Shown here: in pieces, positions 11,408 through 20,965 of the stretch | Layout of the letters: each line of letters opens with the position of its first letter | How positions within the stretch are numbered: the first letter of the stretch is position 1 | Source of the DNA: Xanthomonas sp. XNM01 | Lineage (GTDB): Bacteria > Pseudomonadota > Gammaproteobacteria > Xanthomonadales > Xanthomonadaceae | Assembly: GCF_014851915.1 (NCBI RefSeq) | Contig: NZ_JACVAP010000003.1 | Coordinates: 186,001 to 250,000 of the forward strand | Direction of reading: 5' to 3' | DNA: 64,000 nt | Notes under the pieces: model-generated | Seen by the model: only the letters and a program-made list of their open reading frames with translations | Databases searched by the model: none | What the model was told of the DNA's origin: nothing | Program-made: the position numbers and the translations under genes

Positions 11408-11981
11408 GCACCACCGGCCGGCACATTCCCTTGCACCGGCCGGCAGGGCCTCCCCCCGAACGCCGTCAGACGCCACGGCCTTGCAGCGCCATTGATTGAA
11501 CTACCGCGAAACCGAAGCGGAAACGATCAATCGACCTGCCGGCCCGTGGTCGCGTCGAAAGCATCGGCCGCCTTCGTCGCGTTGCGCGACTGCGGCGGAT
11601 GCGAGTGATTCCTGCCTTCTGGCTTCTGCAACCGTCGGACGGAGCGAGCACGCCGCGCGCCATGCGATGTGACAGGCGGATGTTGCACGCCGCCGCGTCA
11701 GGCAGGCGTCAACCGGAGACGCTCCCGCGACAGAGCAGGCAGGGGCGCGCTTCCTGTCCCCGCCGCCCTGCGTCCGAGGCGGCCTCCGAAGCGTCCGCGG
11801 CGGCACAGCCCCCACCTCCCGGCGTAGAGACGGAATGGGCGCCGAGGGACCGGGCGGCGACTCGGCGACGATTCCAACCTCCGGTGCCCGTATCACCGAC
11901 GGACCTGTGGATGCCGAGGCGTGAAGGGCGTCTTTACCAGCAATGAACCACACTGCCTGCCACGCTCCAGGAGGCGCTGAC
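11408..11981. other. Gene-free stretch between recQ and the 11982 gene
   Basis: About 570 bp without a supportable gene. Just after recQ the 12-mer CACCGGCCGGCA occurs twice (about 11412-11423 and 11434-11445); each contains the palindrome CCGGCCGG, so the pair could fold and act as a weak transcript end. A perfect AGGAGG at 11969-11974 belongs to the next gene. Confidence 0.45.
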
Positions 11982-12536
11982 TTGGCCACCGCCAGGCCGG
12001 CCATGCACATGACGGACATGAGCATCGCGACCCACCTCACCCTGGCCCGGAAACTGGACAGTCTCTGCGGCCTCCAGACGGACATCATCGCCCTGCTCGG
12101 GGTGATCGGCGACTGCCCGCTGCTCGACTGCCGCCTGCGCGACCGCGCCGAACTGCATGCGGTGGAAACCCGCGCGCAGCAGGCGCTGCTGCAGCGGCAC
12201 CGGCGTGCGCTCGGCGTTGCCGCCGCCCTGCCCCCGACCGATGCCGCCGCCGGTTGCCCACCCGTCTTCGCCCGCTCCGGCGCCTGGCTGATCTCGCGCT
12301 GGCGCCAGCTCGAACTGCTGGAGATCCGGACCTACCAGACGCTGGTGGCGTGCGTGACGCATGCCGACATGCCGGACCTGCTGTCCGGCTGCGCGTCGGC
12401 GCTGGATCTGCAGCGCGCGCTCCTGGAATGGCTGACGCCGTTTGCACAGCCGCCCGGATCGCAGGAGGATGATTTCCTGGCCATGCAAGGAGCAGCCCAT
12501 GCCAATCACGAGCCTGCAGGAATTGTTCATCCATGA
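11982..12536 (+). CDS. Hypothetical all-helical protein upstream of a DUF892 gene
   Basis: A 184-residue protein of unknown function. It is almost entirely predicted helix (ARKLDSLCGLQTDIIALL, AELHAVETRAQQALLQ, WRQLELLEIRTYQTLVA, SALDLQRALLEWLTPF), with no membrane segment and a Pro/Ala-rich linker in the middle. This suggests a four-helix bundle, possibly distantly related to the ferritin-like DUF892 protein encoded next. I chose the TTG start at 11982 because a perfect AGGAGG lies 7 bases upstream; in-frame ATGs at 11943 and 12003 have no such site. Its end overlaps the start of the DUF892 gene by 38 bp, so the two are co-transcribed and probably translationally coupled. Confidence 0.6.
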   Translation: MATARPAMHMTDMSIATHLTLARKLDSLCGLQTDIIALLGVIGDCPLLDCRLRDRAELHAVETRAQQALLQRHRRALGVAAALPPTDAAAGCPPVFARSGAWLISRWRQLELLEIRTYQTLVACVTHADMPDLLSGCASALDLQRALLEWLTPFAQPPGSQEDDFLAMQGAAHANHEPAGIVHP

Positions 12537-12996
12537 ACTCTCGGACATCTACAACGCCGAAAAGCGGCTCATGCGCGACCTCCCGCGCCTGGCAGGGTCG
12601 GTGCATGACGCACGCCTGGCCGAATCCCTCGCGATCCATATCGCCGAAGCCGGTGCGCATGTCGATCGTATCGACCAGGTGATCGAAACGCTGGACGTCT
12701 GGCCGCGCCGCGGGCGCTGCGCGGCGATCGAGGCGATGGTGGAGGACCTGCGCGACATCGTCGACGTCATCGATCCGGGAAGCCTGCGTGACATCGCGCT
12801 GCTGGCCGGCATCCAACGGCTGATCCGGCATCAGGTCGCCGCCCACGGCATCGTGGTCACCCTGGCCAGGCGCCTGGACTATCGCGACGTCCTGCCCGCC
12901 CTGCTGCACAACCTCGACGAGAAGACCGCTGCCGACGAACGGCTTGCGCGACTCGCTGCTGGAAGTCCGCAGCACGCCAGCATGCACGCAGCCTGA
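12499..12996 (+). CDS. DUF892 (YciE/YciF-type) ferritin-like protein
   Basis: A 165-residue member of DUF892, ferritin-like four-helix proteins induced by general stress (E. coli YciE/YciF). The family's opening is clear: TSLQELFIHELSDIYNAEKRL near residues 4-24. HIAEAGAHVDRIDQVIETL and the later helices follow. The usual spacing of carboxylate and histidine metal ligands looks only partly kept, so iron binding is uncertain. The start is the ATG at 12499, with AAGGAG at 12487-12492 inside the preceding gene. It ends with an Ala/His-rich tail and is followed by hairpins. Confidence 0.8.
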   Translation: MPITSLQELFIHELSDIYNAEKRLMRDLPRLAGSVHDARLAESLAIHIAEAGAHVDRIDQVIETLDVWPRRGRCAAIEAMVEDLRDIVDVIDPGSLRDIALLAGIQRLIRHQVAAHGIVVTLARRLDYRDVLPALLHNLDEKTAADERLARLAAGSPQHASMHAA

Positions 12997-13113
12997 TCGA
13001 CGCCCATCGACGCGAAGGCAGCCGATGCCAGCGGCTGGACCGCCTGGACGCAATGGCAGAAGAGTGCGGAGCGCGGCGTGTGACCGCAAGGCAGGACGAA
13101 GAAAGCAGGCGGG

Positions 13114-13138
13114 AAAACGCTCTGAACGGGCGTTTTTC
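13114..13138 (+). terminator. Intrinsic terminator downstream of the DUF892 gene
   Basis: AAAACGC and GCGTTTT form a stem over 13114-13136 with a 9-base loop, and TTTTT follows. It is the likely end of the 11982-12996 transcript and, because of its A-rich 5' arm, might work in both directions. Confidence 0.7.
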
Positions 13139-13297
13139 CTGTCCGAGCACGCATCGCCGGAATCACCCGTCGCGGTGCAGAAGTGCGGGGGGATGCGGGA
13201 CTGAAGCCTTGCGCAGCCACGACGCCGATGATGTCAGGGCCGGGAGGCATCGGACCGACCCAGGCTGTCCTCGCAGGGTACAAGGCCTGGAACGCCG

Positions 13298-13327
13298 AAG
13301 GGCGCCGTCTGGCGCCCTTTCGCTTTT
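13298..13327 (+). terminator. Second terminator-like hairpin near tRNA-Lys
   Basis: AAGGGCGCC and GGCGCCCTT form a perfect 9-bp stem with loop GTCT; TTTCGCTTTT follows on the plus strand. The A/G-rich left side also allows leftward use, where it would end the tRNA-Lys transcript about 40 bp past the tRNA. Confidence 0.6.
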
Positions 13328-13367
13328 CTGGAAGCCCCGACACCCAAGGGCACAGGATGACTCGAGA

Positions 13368-13443
13368 TGGTGGGCCGTGATGGATTCGAACCATCGACCA
13401 GCGGATTAAAAGTCCGATGCTCTACCGACTGAGCTAACGGCCC
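13368..13443 (-). tRNA. tRNA-Lys (anticodon UUU)
   Basis: A 76-nt tRNA with encoded CCA. The acceptor stem is GGGCCGT/ACGGCCC with A as discriminator. The D-arm starts TAGCTCAGTCGGTAGAGC, the anticodon loop is CTTTTAA (anticodon TTT), and the T-arm contains GGTTCGAATCC. In Pseudomonas and E. coli too, tRNA-Lys genes sit just downstream of the tol-pal-cpoB(-queE-queC) group, so the position is conserved. Confidence 0.97.
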
Positions 13444-13474
13444 ACAGACAGCGCCGGCGCGAGGCCGGGCGCGC

Positions 13475-13505
13475 ATTCTACCCCATCAGGTCCGTTGGCG
13501 ACCAA
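13475..13505 (-). promoter_or_regulatory. Candidate tRNA-Lys promoter
   Basis: On the minus strand TAGAAT (13480-13475) is a good -10 box, with its end 31 bp upstream of the tRNA 5' end. TTGGTC (13505-13500) is a possible -35 at a rather long 19-bp spacing. A GC-rich discriminator follows, as expected for stable-RNA promoters. Confidence 0.5.
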
Positions 13506-13669
13506 CGCGGCGGTCGTTGCAGGACGGCGCATCGACGCGGATCGCGCATCTGTCCGCGACCGCCGCGAGGCCGCCAGACTGCGTACCGATACCGCTCACG
13601 CCCGATTCGGTTGGAGCACGCAGCAGGGCTTCACGCGATCAGGCAGCGCGCCGGCATGCAGCCGCCCGA

Positions 13670-14335
13670 TCAGACGTAGCGGGTCGGATCGGACACATCG
13701 GCGTCGGCGAAACCGGCCGCACGCAGGCGGCATGCATCGCAGTGACCACAGGCGCGCCCTTCGGCGTCGGCGCGATAGCAGGACACGGTCTGGCCGAAAT
13801 CCACGCCCAGACGCACACCCTCGCGCACGATGTCGGCCTTGCTCATCCGCAGCAGCGGCGCCTGCACCCGCAGCCCGGCGCCTTCCACCCCGGCCTTGGT
13901 CGCCAGGTTGGCCAGGCGCTCGAACGCCTCGATGAACTCCGGCCGGCAATCGGGATAGCCGGAGTAATCCACCGCGTTGACCCCGCAGAAGATGTCGGCG
14001 GCACCGAGCACTTCCGCCCAGCCCAGCGCGATCGACAGCATGATCGTGTTGCGCGCCGGCACGTAGGTCACCGGGATGCCTTCGCCGCCGGCATCGGGCA
14101 CGTCGATGTCGGCGGTCAGCGCCGAGCCACCGATGCTGCGCAGATCCACGTGCACCGTCTTGTGTTCGGCGGCGCCCAGCGCCAGCGACACCCGGTCCGC
14201 CGCCTCCAGCTCGGAGGTATGGCGCTGGCCGTAGCGCACGCTCAATGCATAGGCCTGGAAGCCCTGCTCGCGGGCGATGGCCAGGACGACGGCGGAATCC
14301 ATGCCTCCGGACACCAGGACGACGGCTTTCTTCAT
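13670..14335 (-). CDS. queC: 7-cyano-7-deazaguanine (preQ0) synthase QueC
   Basis: A 221-residue ATP-dependent enzyme that converts 7-carboxy-7-deazaguanine to preQ0, the precursor of queuosine in tRNA-Tyr/His/Asn/Asp. The PP-loop SGGMDS lies near residue 9. YGQRH and [11 protein letters not shown] follow. The zinc site is C-terminal, with SCYRAD and ACGHCDAC near residues 185-202. Length fits the family. The start is the ATG at 14335. QueE, the preceding enzyme of the pathway, is encoded 337 bp upstream on the same strand. Confidence 0.96.
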   Translation of the reverse strand: MKKAVVLVSGGMDSAVVLAIAREQGFQAYALSVRYGQRHTSELEAADRVSLALGAAEHKTVHVDLRSIGGSALTADIDVPDAGGEGIPVTYVPARNTIMLSIALGWAEVLGAADIFCGVNAVDYSGYPDCRPEFIEAFERLANLATKAGVEGAGLRVQAPLLRMSKADIVREGVRLGVDFGQTVSCYRADAEGRACGHCDACRLRAAGFADADVSDPTRYV

Positions 14336-14672
14336 GACGGTTGCTGCGGCTGTGGGGGCGCCCATTGTAGGCGCCACTGGTCCGGGCAGGGCCTGACCAC
14401 GCTGGGGTACGCGCGCGCAGGACGCGCGCCCTCCGGGGCGGAAGCGCGCGTGGCGCGGATCCGTGCCGGGTCTGCGGGGACGCGCCGGTCGACGGCCCTG
14501 GCCAGCCGGTTGCTGGCCGGATCGAACGTGACAGCCTCGGCCTGTCGGCGCGTGCAGGCAGCGGATCGTCTGCGGCGCCCCAGGAAGCAATGGTTCCGCT
14601 CCGGTCGTCGATGACGATGCGCGCCCCTCGTTGCCTGCGATGCACGGCCGCCGGACGGCAGACCGTCCGGAC
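14336..14672. other. Gap between queE and queC with a hairpin
   Basis: About 337 bp without a gene. Just after the queE stop, CCGGACGG (14651-14658) and CCGTCCGG (14663-14670) form an 8-bp stem with a 4-base loop but no T-run. The gap is longer than expected for two genes of one pathway, so queC may have its own promoter; none is obvious. Confidence 0.4.
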
Positions 14673-15332
14673 TCAGCGTCCGGGCTCGTCGTTCCACAGC
14701 AGCTTGTGCAGCTGCATCTGGAAGCGCACCGGCAGGCGATCGGCGACGATCCAGTCGGCCAGATCGCGCGGCGCGACCTCGCTCTTGCTGGGCGAGAACA
14801 AGACGTCGCACCGCTCGGCGAGCGCGTGGGTGGCGACCATGTCGCGCGCCCACTCGTAGTCCGCCCGTCCACACAGCACGAACTTGACCTGGTCGCGGGC
14901 GGTGAGCAGCGGGATGTTCTCCAGCCGGTTGCGGTCCATCTCGGCCGATCCGGGCGTCTTCAGGTCGACCACGCGCGAGACGCGCGGGTCGACGCCGGCG
15001 ATGTCGAGCGCGCCGGAGGTCTCCAGCGAGACGTCGTAGCCGGCATCGCACAGGCGTTCGAGCAGCTGCAGGCAGCGCTTCTGCGCCAGCGGCTCGCCGC
15101 CGGTCACGCAGACGTGGCGCACGCCGTGCCGGGCGACCTCGGCCAGGATGTCGTCGATCTCCCACCACTGCCCGCCATGGAAGGCGTACGCGGTGTCGCA
15201 ATACTGGCAACGCAACGGGCAGCCGGTCAGGCGCACGAACACGGTCGGCCAGCCGGCCGCATTGGCTTCGCCCTGCAGCGACAGGAAGATTTCGGTCAGC
15301 CGCAGGCGCTGCTGCGGCACGGAGGCGTTCAT
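14673..15332 (-). CDS. queE: 7-carboxy-7-deazaguanine synthase QueE (radical SAM)
   Basis: A 219-residue radical S-adenosylmethionine enzyme that converts 6-carboxy-tetrahydropterin to 7-carboxy-7-deazaguanine. The 4Fe-4S motif CPLRCQYC (CxxxCxxC) lies near residues 38-45. An SFLQGE-like LSLQGE precedes it, and VTGGEPLAQ binds SAM. The C-terminus has the QueE pattern [16 protein letters not shown]. The start is the ATG at 15332. It lies 53 bp downstream of cpoB on the same strand, so it is probably read with the Tol-Pal genes, as in Pseudomonas. Confidence 0.96.
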   Translation of the reverse strand: MNASVPQQRLRLTEIFLSLQGEANAAGWPTVFVRLTGCPLRCQYCDTAYAFHGGQWWEIDDILAEVARHGVRHVCVTGGEPLAQKRCLQLLERLCDAGYDVSLETSGALDIAGVDPRVSRVVDLKTPGSAEMDRNRLENIPLLTARDQVKFVLCGRADYEWARDMVATHALAERCDVLFSPSKSEVAPRDLADWIVADRLPVRFQMQLHKLLWNDEPGR

Positions 15333-15385
15333 GTGGACACTGGAGTGGATGCCGGCGCTGACGCAGGCCTGGCGTGCGCCGTGGC

Positions 15386-16207
15386 TCAGTAGCTGCGGCG
15401 CGACAGCGAACCCAGGCGATCGCCGGCGATGCGGGCGGCCTCGGTTCCGGGATAACGGCTGCCGACCTCGACGAGCGTGCGCTCGGCCAGTTCGGGCTTG
15501 CCGGTTTCCATCTGGGCCAGACCGAGCTTGAGCATCGAGTCGGCGGCTTTGGGATGGGTGGGGTAACGCGCGACGACGGCCTCGAACTGCTGCTCGGCCT
15601 CCGCGTAACGGCTTGTCAGGTAGTAGCTCTGCCCCAGCCAGTACAGCGCATTGGGCGCATAGATACCGTTGGGGTATTGGGCCATGAAGGCCTCGAACTG
15701 CTGGACCGCCTGCTTGTAGTTGCCGCTGCTCATCACCTTGAAGGCGGCATCGTAGGCGGCACGTTCGTCGCCTGCCTGCGCCAGCGAGCCCGGGTCACCG
15801 TGCACGCTGGGCGGAGCCTCGGTCGCGGCCGGAGCGGCAACCGGCGCAGGTGCACGAGGCACCGGTGCGGCCGAGAGGTCCGGAGGAGCGGGAAGTGCCG
15901 GAGCGCCACCGCTCTCGAGACGGTTCAGGCGCCCATCCAGATCGAGGTACTGGTCGCGGGCGCTCTGCTGGAGCTGCTGCTTCTCATGCTGGAGTTGCTC
16001 GACGGCCTGCCGCAGCGACACAACCTCGGCCCGCAGCTGGTTGAGCTGGTTGAGCAGGTCGGCGTTGGCCTGGCTGTTGTCGCCCTGCAGCTCGAGACGG
16101 GTCACGCGGTCGGCCAGACTCAGCCGCTGCTGCGCATAGGCATGCACGGGCGTGGCGGCCACGAGGGCCGCCACGACCAGCATCCGAACGAGTCCGGAAG
16201 ACTTCAT
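15386..16207 (-). CDS. cpoB: Cell division coordinator CpoB (YbgF)
   Basis: A periplasmic partner of TolA that links outer-membrane constriction to peptidoglycan synthesis. It has about 273 residues. A signal peptide ends near VHAYAQ, then comes an N-terminal trimerising coiled coil (LTQ-type repeats in SLADRVTRLELQGDNSQAN and the following QL-rich helix), a Pro/Ala linker (residues about 105-140), and a C-terminal TPR domain beginning YDAAFKVMSSGNYKQA with NALYWLGQSYY. The start is the ATG at 16207; a GTG directly before it is the alternative. Only 5 bp separate it from pal. Confidence 0.93.
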   Translation of the reverse strand: MKSSGLVRMLVVAALVAATPVHAYAQQRLSLADRVTRLELQGDNSQANADLLNQLNQLRAEVVSLRQAVEQLQHEKQQLQQSARDQYLDLDGRLNRLESGGAPALPAPPDLSAAPVPRAPAPVAAPAATEAPPSVHGDPGSLAQAGDERAAYDAAFKVMSSGNYKQAVQQFEAFMAQYPNGIYAPNALYWLGQSYYLTSRYAEAEQQFEAVVARYPTHPKAADSMLKLGLAQMETGKPELAERTLVEVGSRYPGTEAARIAGDRLGSLSRRSY

Positions 16208-16212
16208 CACGA

Positions 16213-16725
16213 TCAGCGAGCGGTGTAGACCAGCTCGACGCGACGGTTCTGCGCCCAGCAGGACTCGCCCGACTCGGTGCAGACCGGACGCTCTTCGCCG
16301 TAGCTGACCACGGTCTGCTGGCTGGCCGAACCGCCGGCAGCCTGCAGCGCCGACGACACGGCATTGCCGCGACGCTCGCCCAGGGCCTGGTTGTAGGCGC
16401 GCGAACCGCGCTCGTCGGCGTTGCCCTGCAGGGTCAGGCGCGAGCTCGGGACGTCACGCAGGAACTTGGCGTGGCAGGCGACGATGGCCTGGAACTCCGG
16501 CTTCAGGCTGTCCTGGTCGAAATCGAAGTACACGACGCGCTGGCGCAGGCAGGCATCGGTGTCCAGGTCGGCAGCGGTGTAGACGCCGCTGGTGGTCGGA
16601 GCGGTGGTGGTCGGAGCCGGGGTCGGGGTCGGAGCGGCCGGCTCCTCCTTCACCTTCTTGGAGCAGCCGGCCAGAACGGCCACGGACAGCATCGAAACCA
16701 GCAGAACTCGGGTGGTCTTGTTCAT
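16213..16725 (-). CDS. pal: Peptidoglycan-associated lipoprotein Pal
   Basis: A 170-residue outer-membrane lipoprotein of the Tol-Pal system. The lipobox LAGC gives a lipidated Cys at residue 21; the next residues (SKK) do not include Asp+2, so outer-membrane sorting is expected. A Pro/Thr-rich tether follows, then an OmpA-like domain with YFDFDQDSLKP and the peptidoglycan (mDAP) binding segment GNADERGSRAYNQ and ALGERR. I start at the ATG at 16725 because AAGGA lies 6 bases upstream; the ATG at 16731 is too close. It sits between tolB and cpoB in the operon. Confidence 0.96.
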   Translation of the reverse strand: MNKTTRVLLVSMLSVAVLAGCSKKVKEEPAAPTPTPAPTTTAPTTSGVYTAADLDTDACLRQRVVYFDFDQDSLKPEFQAIVACHAKFLRDVPSSRLTLQGNADERGSRAYNQALGERRGNAVSSALQAAGGSASQQTVVSYGEERPVCTESGESCWAQNRRVELVYTAR

Positions 16726-16802
16726 GATCATTCCTTTTGATGCGTGCAGGGTGGAGCGGGGTTGGGTTGACGAACGCGAATGTTACCGCATTTAACTCAA
16801 AA

Positions 16803-18125
16803 TCAACGTGCGCTGCGGTAGGGCGACCACGCCGGTTCGCGGACATCGCCGCCGTCCGGCGACACCAGCCGCTGCCTGACCCGGGCGTCGGCCGACACCG
16901 CGTACAGCACCCCGCGCCCACCCTCGCGCCCCGCATACAGCAGCATGCTGCCGTTGGGGGCGAAACTGGGCGATTCGTCGAGCTGGCCGGTCGAGACCGT
17001 GCTCCAGCGCGGCGAGCCCAGGCTGCTGTCCATGATCGCGATCCGGTAGGTGTTGCCGCTGCCCTGGGCGACGGCGATCTTCTTGCCGTCCTCGGAGACG
17101 CTGGCCTTGGCGTTGTAGTTGCCCTGGAAGGTCACCCGGCTGGCGCTGCCGCCGCTGGAGGGCACTTGGTAGATCTGCGGACGCCCACCCCGGTCGGAGG
17201 TGAAATAGATGGTGCTGCCGTCCGCGCTCCAGGTCGGCTCGGTATCGATCGCGAAGTGGTTGGTCAGCTGGGTCAGCTGCTTGCTGCCCAGGTCCATCAC
17301 GTAGATTTCCGGGTTGCCGCTGCGCGACAGGGCCAGCGCCAGGCGGCGGCCGTCCGGCGAGAACGACGGCGCGCTGTTGATGCCGCGGAAGCTGGAGACC
17401 ATCTCGCGGGCACCGGTGGCGATGTCCTGGATGTAGATGGCCGAGTTGCCGCGCTCGAAGCTGACGTAGGCCAGCTTGCGGCCGTCCGGGCTCCAGGCCG
17501 GCGACAGCAGCGGCTCGGCCGAGCGCACCACGGTCTGCGGGCTGTAGCCGTCGGCGTCGGCGACCACCAGCGCGTAGCGCATCTGGTTGCCGCTGCCGTT
17601 GGCGGTGACGTAGGCGATGCGGGTCCAGAACGCGCCGCGCACGCCGAGGATCTTCTCGTAGATCGCATCGGCGATCTGGTGGGCGACGTCGCGCATGGCG
17701 TTGGCGCGGGCGGTCATCGCCAGGCCGAGCAGACGCTCGCCCTTGGCCACGTCGAACAGTTCGTACTCGACCCGATAGCTGCCATCGCCGGCGTCCAGCA
17801 CGCGGCCGACTACGATGTAGTCCTGGCGCAGCTGGCGCCAGGTCGGGTACTGGATCTCGCCGCCGCGGGTCGGGCGCTCGACGATCTGCGCTTCAGGAAG
17901 CGTACGGAACTGACCGGAACGGGCCAGATCGTCGCGCACGACCTTGGCGACATCGGTCTGCGGCGCACCGGCGCTGCCCTGGTACGGCATCGGCACCACC
18001 GTGATCGGCAGGGCCGACGCGTTGCCGCCGATGATGTCGATCTCCAGACCCTGCTGCTGCGCACTGGCAAGCACGGGCAACAGCAGGAACACAAGCAGGG
18101 CAAGCCAGCGCAAAGGGGTCTTCAT
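16803..18125 (-). CDS. tolB: Tol-Pal periplasmic protein TolB
   Basis: A 440-residue periplasmic protein that binds Pal and TolA. A signal peptide (hydrophobic [15 protein letters not shown]) precedes [12 protein letters not shown]. The N-terminal alpha/beta domain ([12 protein letters not shown]) is followed by a six-bladed beta-propeller with repeated SPDG and SADG turns (for example [25 protein letters not shown]). The length equals E. coli TolB. The start is the ATG at 18125, which begins the signal peptide; longer upstream frames are not signal-like. It lies between the TolA-domain gene and pal. Confidence 0.96.
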   Translation of the reverse strand: MKTPLRWLALLVFLLLPVLASAQQQGLEIDIIGGNASALPITVVPMPYQGSAGAPQTDVAKVVRDDLARSGQFRTLPEAQIVERPTRGGEIQYPTWRQLRQDYIVVGRVLDAGDGSYRVEYELFDVAKGERLLGLAMTARANAMRDVAHQIADAIYEKILGVRGAFWTRIAYVTANGSGNQMRYALVVADADGYSPQTVVRSAEPLLSPAWSPDGRKLAYVSFERGNSAIYIQDIATGAREMVSSFRGINSAPSFSPDGRRLALALSRSGNPEIYVMDLGSKQLTQLTNHFAIDTEPTWSADGSTIYFTSDRGGRPQIYQVPSSGGSASRVTFQGNYNAKASVSEDGKKIAVAQGSGNTYRIAIMDSSLGSPRWSTVSTGQLDESPSFAPNGSMLLYAGREGGRGVLYAVSADARVRQRLVSPDGGDVREPAWSPYRSAR

Positions 18126-18294
18126 GGGCTCTCGGTCGCAGTCCAGTGGCCGACAATGGATAGCAGGCCACGCGTGAATGTTTTCGCAATCATGAACGAA
18201 AAGGACGTGAACGTCGCGCATACCCGCCGAGCGGCGCGACGGGCATCCGACGGACGGATCGCCCCGCCGCGGAACGGCGCGCCGGCGCCCGTGC

Positions 18295-18663
18295 TCAGTG
18301 GTCGTCGGTCGTGAAGGTCACGACCAGCTCACGCGAGAACACGCGCTCGAAGCCGGCATAGGGCAGCGGCTGGGCACGCAGCACGGCTGCCTGCAACGAA
18401 CGCTGGCCGACCGGGTCGAAGCCGCAGTCCGGCATCACCTCGGCGTCCAGCACGTCGCCGCCCGGCAGTTGCCGGATGCGGACGCGGCAGGACGTCCCCG
18501 CAGCGACCGTGTCCGGCCGCAGCCATTGCGCGCGGATCGCCTCACGCAGGGCGTCGCCGTAGCGGGCCCGCTCCCGGGCGGCATCCGCGTCATCGGCACG
18601 GACAGGGCCGGCCGCAAGCGTGGCGAGGGCAAGGGCAGCGGCGGAAAACAGGCGGATCGACAT
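18295..18663 (-). CDS. Secreted stand-alone TolA C-terminal domain protein
   Basis: A 122-residue protein: a signal peptide ending near PVRA, then one copy of the TolA C-terminal (domain III, TonB-like) fold. By eye about 50 of 89 positions are identical to the C-terminus of the neighbouring TolA, including [10 protein letters not shown] versus [18 protein letters not shown] and PLPY.GFE.VF. It has no transmembrane anchor and no long helical domain II, so it would be free in the periplasm. The start is the ATG at 18663 with AAGGA upstream. It lies between tolA and tolB on the same strand, 74 bp after tolA. It looks like a partial tandem duplication of tolA. It may compete with TolA for TolB or Pal; that is inference. 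Confidence 0.8.
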   Translation of the reverse strand: MSIRLFSAAALALATLAAGPVRADDADAARERARYGDALREAIRAQWLRPDTVAAGTSCRVRIRQLPGGDVLDAEVMPDCGFDPVGQRSLQAAVLRAQPLPYAGFERVFSRELVVTFTTDDH

Positions 18664-18737
18664 GGCGGGTCCTTCCATGGGGGGCACGGGAGCAGCCGTA
18701 CGTACCGCGGCACCGCGCCGCGGCATGCACACCGGAC

Positions 18738-19722
18738 TCAGCGGTCCTGCGCCTCGAAGTTCAGGGTCAGGTTGCGCTGGAACACGCTTTCAAAGCCCCG
18801 GTACGGCAGCGGCTTGGCGCGCAGCACGGCGTTCTCCAGCGAGCGGCGGCCGGCTTCGTCGAACGGGCAGCCTGGCTGCACCTCGACCGACATGACATCA
18901 CCACCGGGCAGCTGGCGGATGCTGACCCGGCAGCGCTGGCCCAGCGGCACGGTCTCCGGACGGACCCACTGGTTCAGCACGGCCTGCTGGATCGCCGCCG
19001 CGTACTTGGCGGTGAGATCGTCGCTGGTGCCGCCCTGCCCCGGCGTGCCCTGGGTGGGCTGGGCCGGCTGCTGCCGCTGCTGGGCCTGCTGCAGCTGCTG
19101 CAGGCGCTCCTCGGCCTGGCGGGCCTGGCGGGCGGCCTGCTCGCGCTGGCGCCGGATCTCGGCCAGCTTCTTCTCGCGTTCGGCAGCCTCGGCCTGCGCG
19201 GCCAGCCGGCGCTGGTTCTCGGCTTCGCGCTGGCGCTCACGCTCGGTCAGGTCGACCTGCTCCTGGCGGCGACGCTCCTCCTGTTCCTTCTCGGCCGTCT
19301 CCTTGGCGATCGCATCGCGCCGGGCACGGTCCTGGTCCTGGGTGTCCGGCTCGGGGATGAACTCCTGTGCCTTCTGCTGCGGCGCGGTCGGCGCGTCCTG
19401 CGGGCGCGGGGTGGGAACCGGCTGCGGCGGCGGCACGGTCTCCTCGGGCGCGGTCTCGGTGATCGGCGTTGGCAGTGGCTCCGGCTCGACCTCGGGCTTG
19501 GGCGCGTTCTCGGCCGCCTGCTGCGCGGCACGGATGTCCGAGGCCGACATCACCAGCGAGGCCTCGATCACCGGCGAACCGGCAGCCGGCTCCACGTGCC
19601 GCTGCGGCGACCACCACCAGGCGACCCAGAACAGCAGCGCGATCAGGACATGCAGGCCCAGCGCCAGCGCGAAGGATCCGGCCAGTCCCGGCTCACGGTC
19701 GGGGCCGTGGCGTTGGTCGAGG

Positions 19723-19733
<11 letters not shown>
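18738..19733 (-). CDS. tolA: Inner-membrane/periplasm-spanning protein TolA
   Basis: About 331 residues. One N-terminal transmembrane helix (about residues 21-41, ALALGLHVLIALLFWVAWW) contains the conserved SxxxH pattern that contacts TolQR. A Pro/Glu-rich stretch follows, then a long charged helix rich in Glu/Arg/Gln/Ala (domain II, about residues 130-230), a Gln/Pro/Gly linker, and domain III with WVRPETVPLGQRC and [10 protein letters not shown], which binds Pal, TolB and phage or colicin N-domains elsewhere. The start is taken as the ATG at 19733, overlapping the tolR stop; a GTG at 19739 is also possible. The operon context is complete. Confidence 0.94.
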
Positions 19734-20160
<427 letters not shown>

Positions 20161-20188
20161 CGGCGGCTCCTGTCGGCTCGCACCCGGC

Positions 20189-20965
20189 TCACTCGTCGAC
20201 GCCGGTCTGGCGCTGCAGGATCGAGCTGAACTCGTCGGCGAAGCTTTCGTAGCGTTGCGACAGGCGCTCGACGCGGCTGGTGAAGCGGTTGTAGGCCCAC
20301 ACGGCCGGGATCGCGACGAACAGGCCGATCGCGGTGGCGAACAGCGCCTCGGAGATGCCCGGGGCGACGGCGGCGATGCCGACCTGCTGGCCCTGGTTCA
20401 CCATGTCGTGCATGGTCACCATGATGCCGAACACGGTGCCGACCAGGCCGACGTACGGCGCGGTCGAACCGATGTTGGCCAGCAGCTCCAGGTTGCGCTC
20501 GAGCAGGCCGACCTCACGGGTGTAGGCCACGCGCATCGCGCGCTGCGCACCCTCGAGCTGGGCGCGACCATCCAGGCGGCGCTTCTCGCGCAGGCGGGTG
20601 TACTCGCGGAAGCCGCCCTCGAAGATCGCCTCCAGCCCGTCGACGGCACGGTTGCGGTCGCTGGCGGACGCGTACAGCTTGCCCAGGTCGGCACCGGACC
20701 AGAACCGGTTCTCGAAGTCGTCCGCCGCCTGGTCGGCGCGCTTGAAGCTGCCGGCCTTGCGGAAAATGATCACCCAGCTGATCAGCGAACCGGCGAGCAG
20801 CAGCAGCACGATCAGCTTGACCGGCAGGCTGGCGCGCAGCATCAGGTCCAGATAGTTGATGCCGCCGTGGGCCGCGGTCGCGGCGGCACCGGCGGCCGTG
20901 GCTGCGGCCTCCTCCGGCAGTGCCTGCACCACGGTGGCCACCAGGGCCAGGATCGATCCGGTCAT
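20189..20965 (-). CDS. tolQ: Tol-Pal proton channel protein TolQ (MotA/ExbB family)
   Basis: 258 residues with three transmembrane helices: one near residues 38-58 (LIVLLLLAGSLISWVIIF) and two near 150-215, including STAPYVGLVGTVFGIM, the conserved pore-lining segment of TolQ/ExbB. It forms a pentameric channel around TolR. The start is the ATG at 20965, with AGAGGAA upstream; its first bases overlap the ybgC stop (ATGA), so translation is coupled. Confidence 0.96.
   Translation of the reverse strand: MTGSILALVATVVQALPEEAAATAAGAAATAAHGGINYLDLMLRASLPVKLIVLLLLAGSLISWVIIFRKAGSFKRADQAADDFENRFWSGADLGKLYASASDRNRAVDGLEAIFEGGFREYTRLREKRRLDGRAQLEGAQRAMRVAYTREVGLLERNLELLANIGSTAPYVGLVGTVFGIMVTMHDMVNQGQQVGIAAVAPGISEALFATAIGLFVAIPAVWAYNRFTSRVERLSQRYESFADEFSSILQRQTGVDE

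Larger units (their letters stand above)
12997..13367. other. Intergenic region before tRNA-Lys with two terminator-like hairpins
   Basis: About 370 bp with no gene. It contains the two hairpins listed separately and lies directly at the 3' side of the tRNA-Lys gene. No integrase, direct repeat of the tRNA end or other sign of an integrated element was seen. Confidence 0.5.

Noticed and set aside
13298-13443. Prophage or island attachment at tRNA-Lys
   Set aside because: No integrase, no repeat of the tRNA 3' end nearby, and the surrounding gene order is the conserved tol-que-tRNA order.
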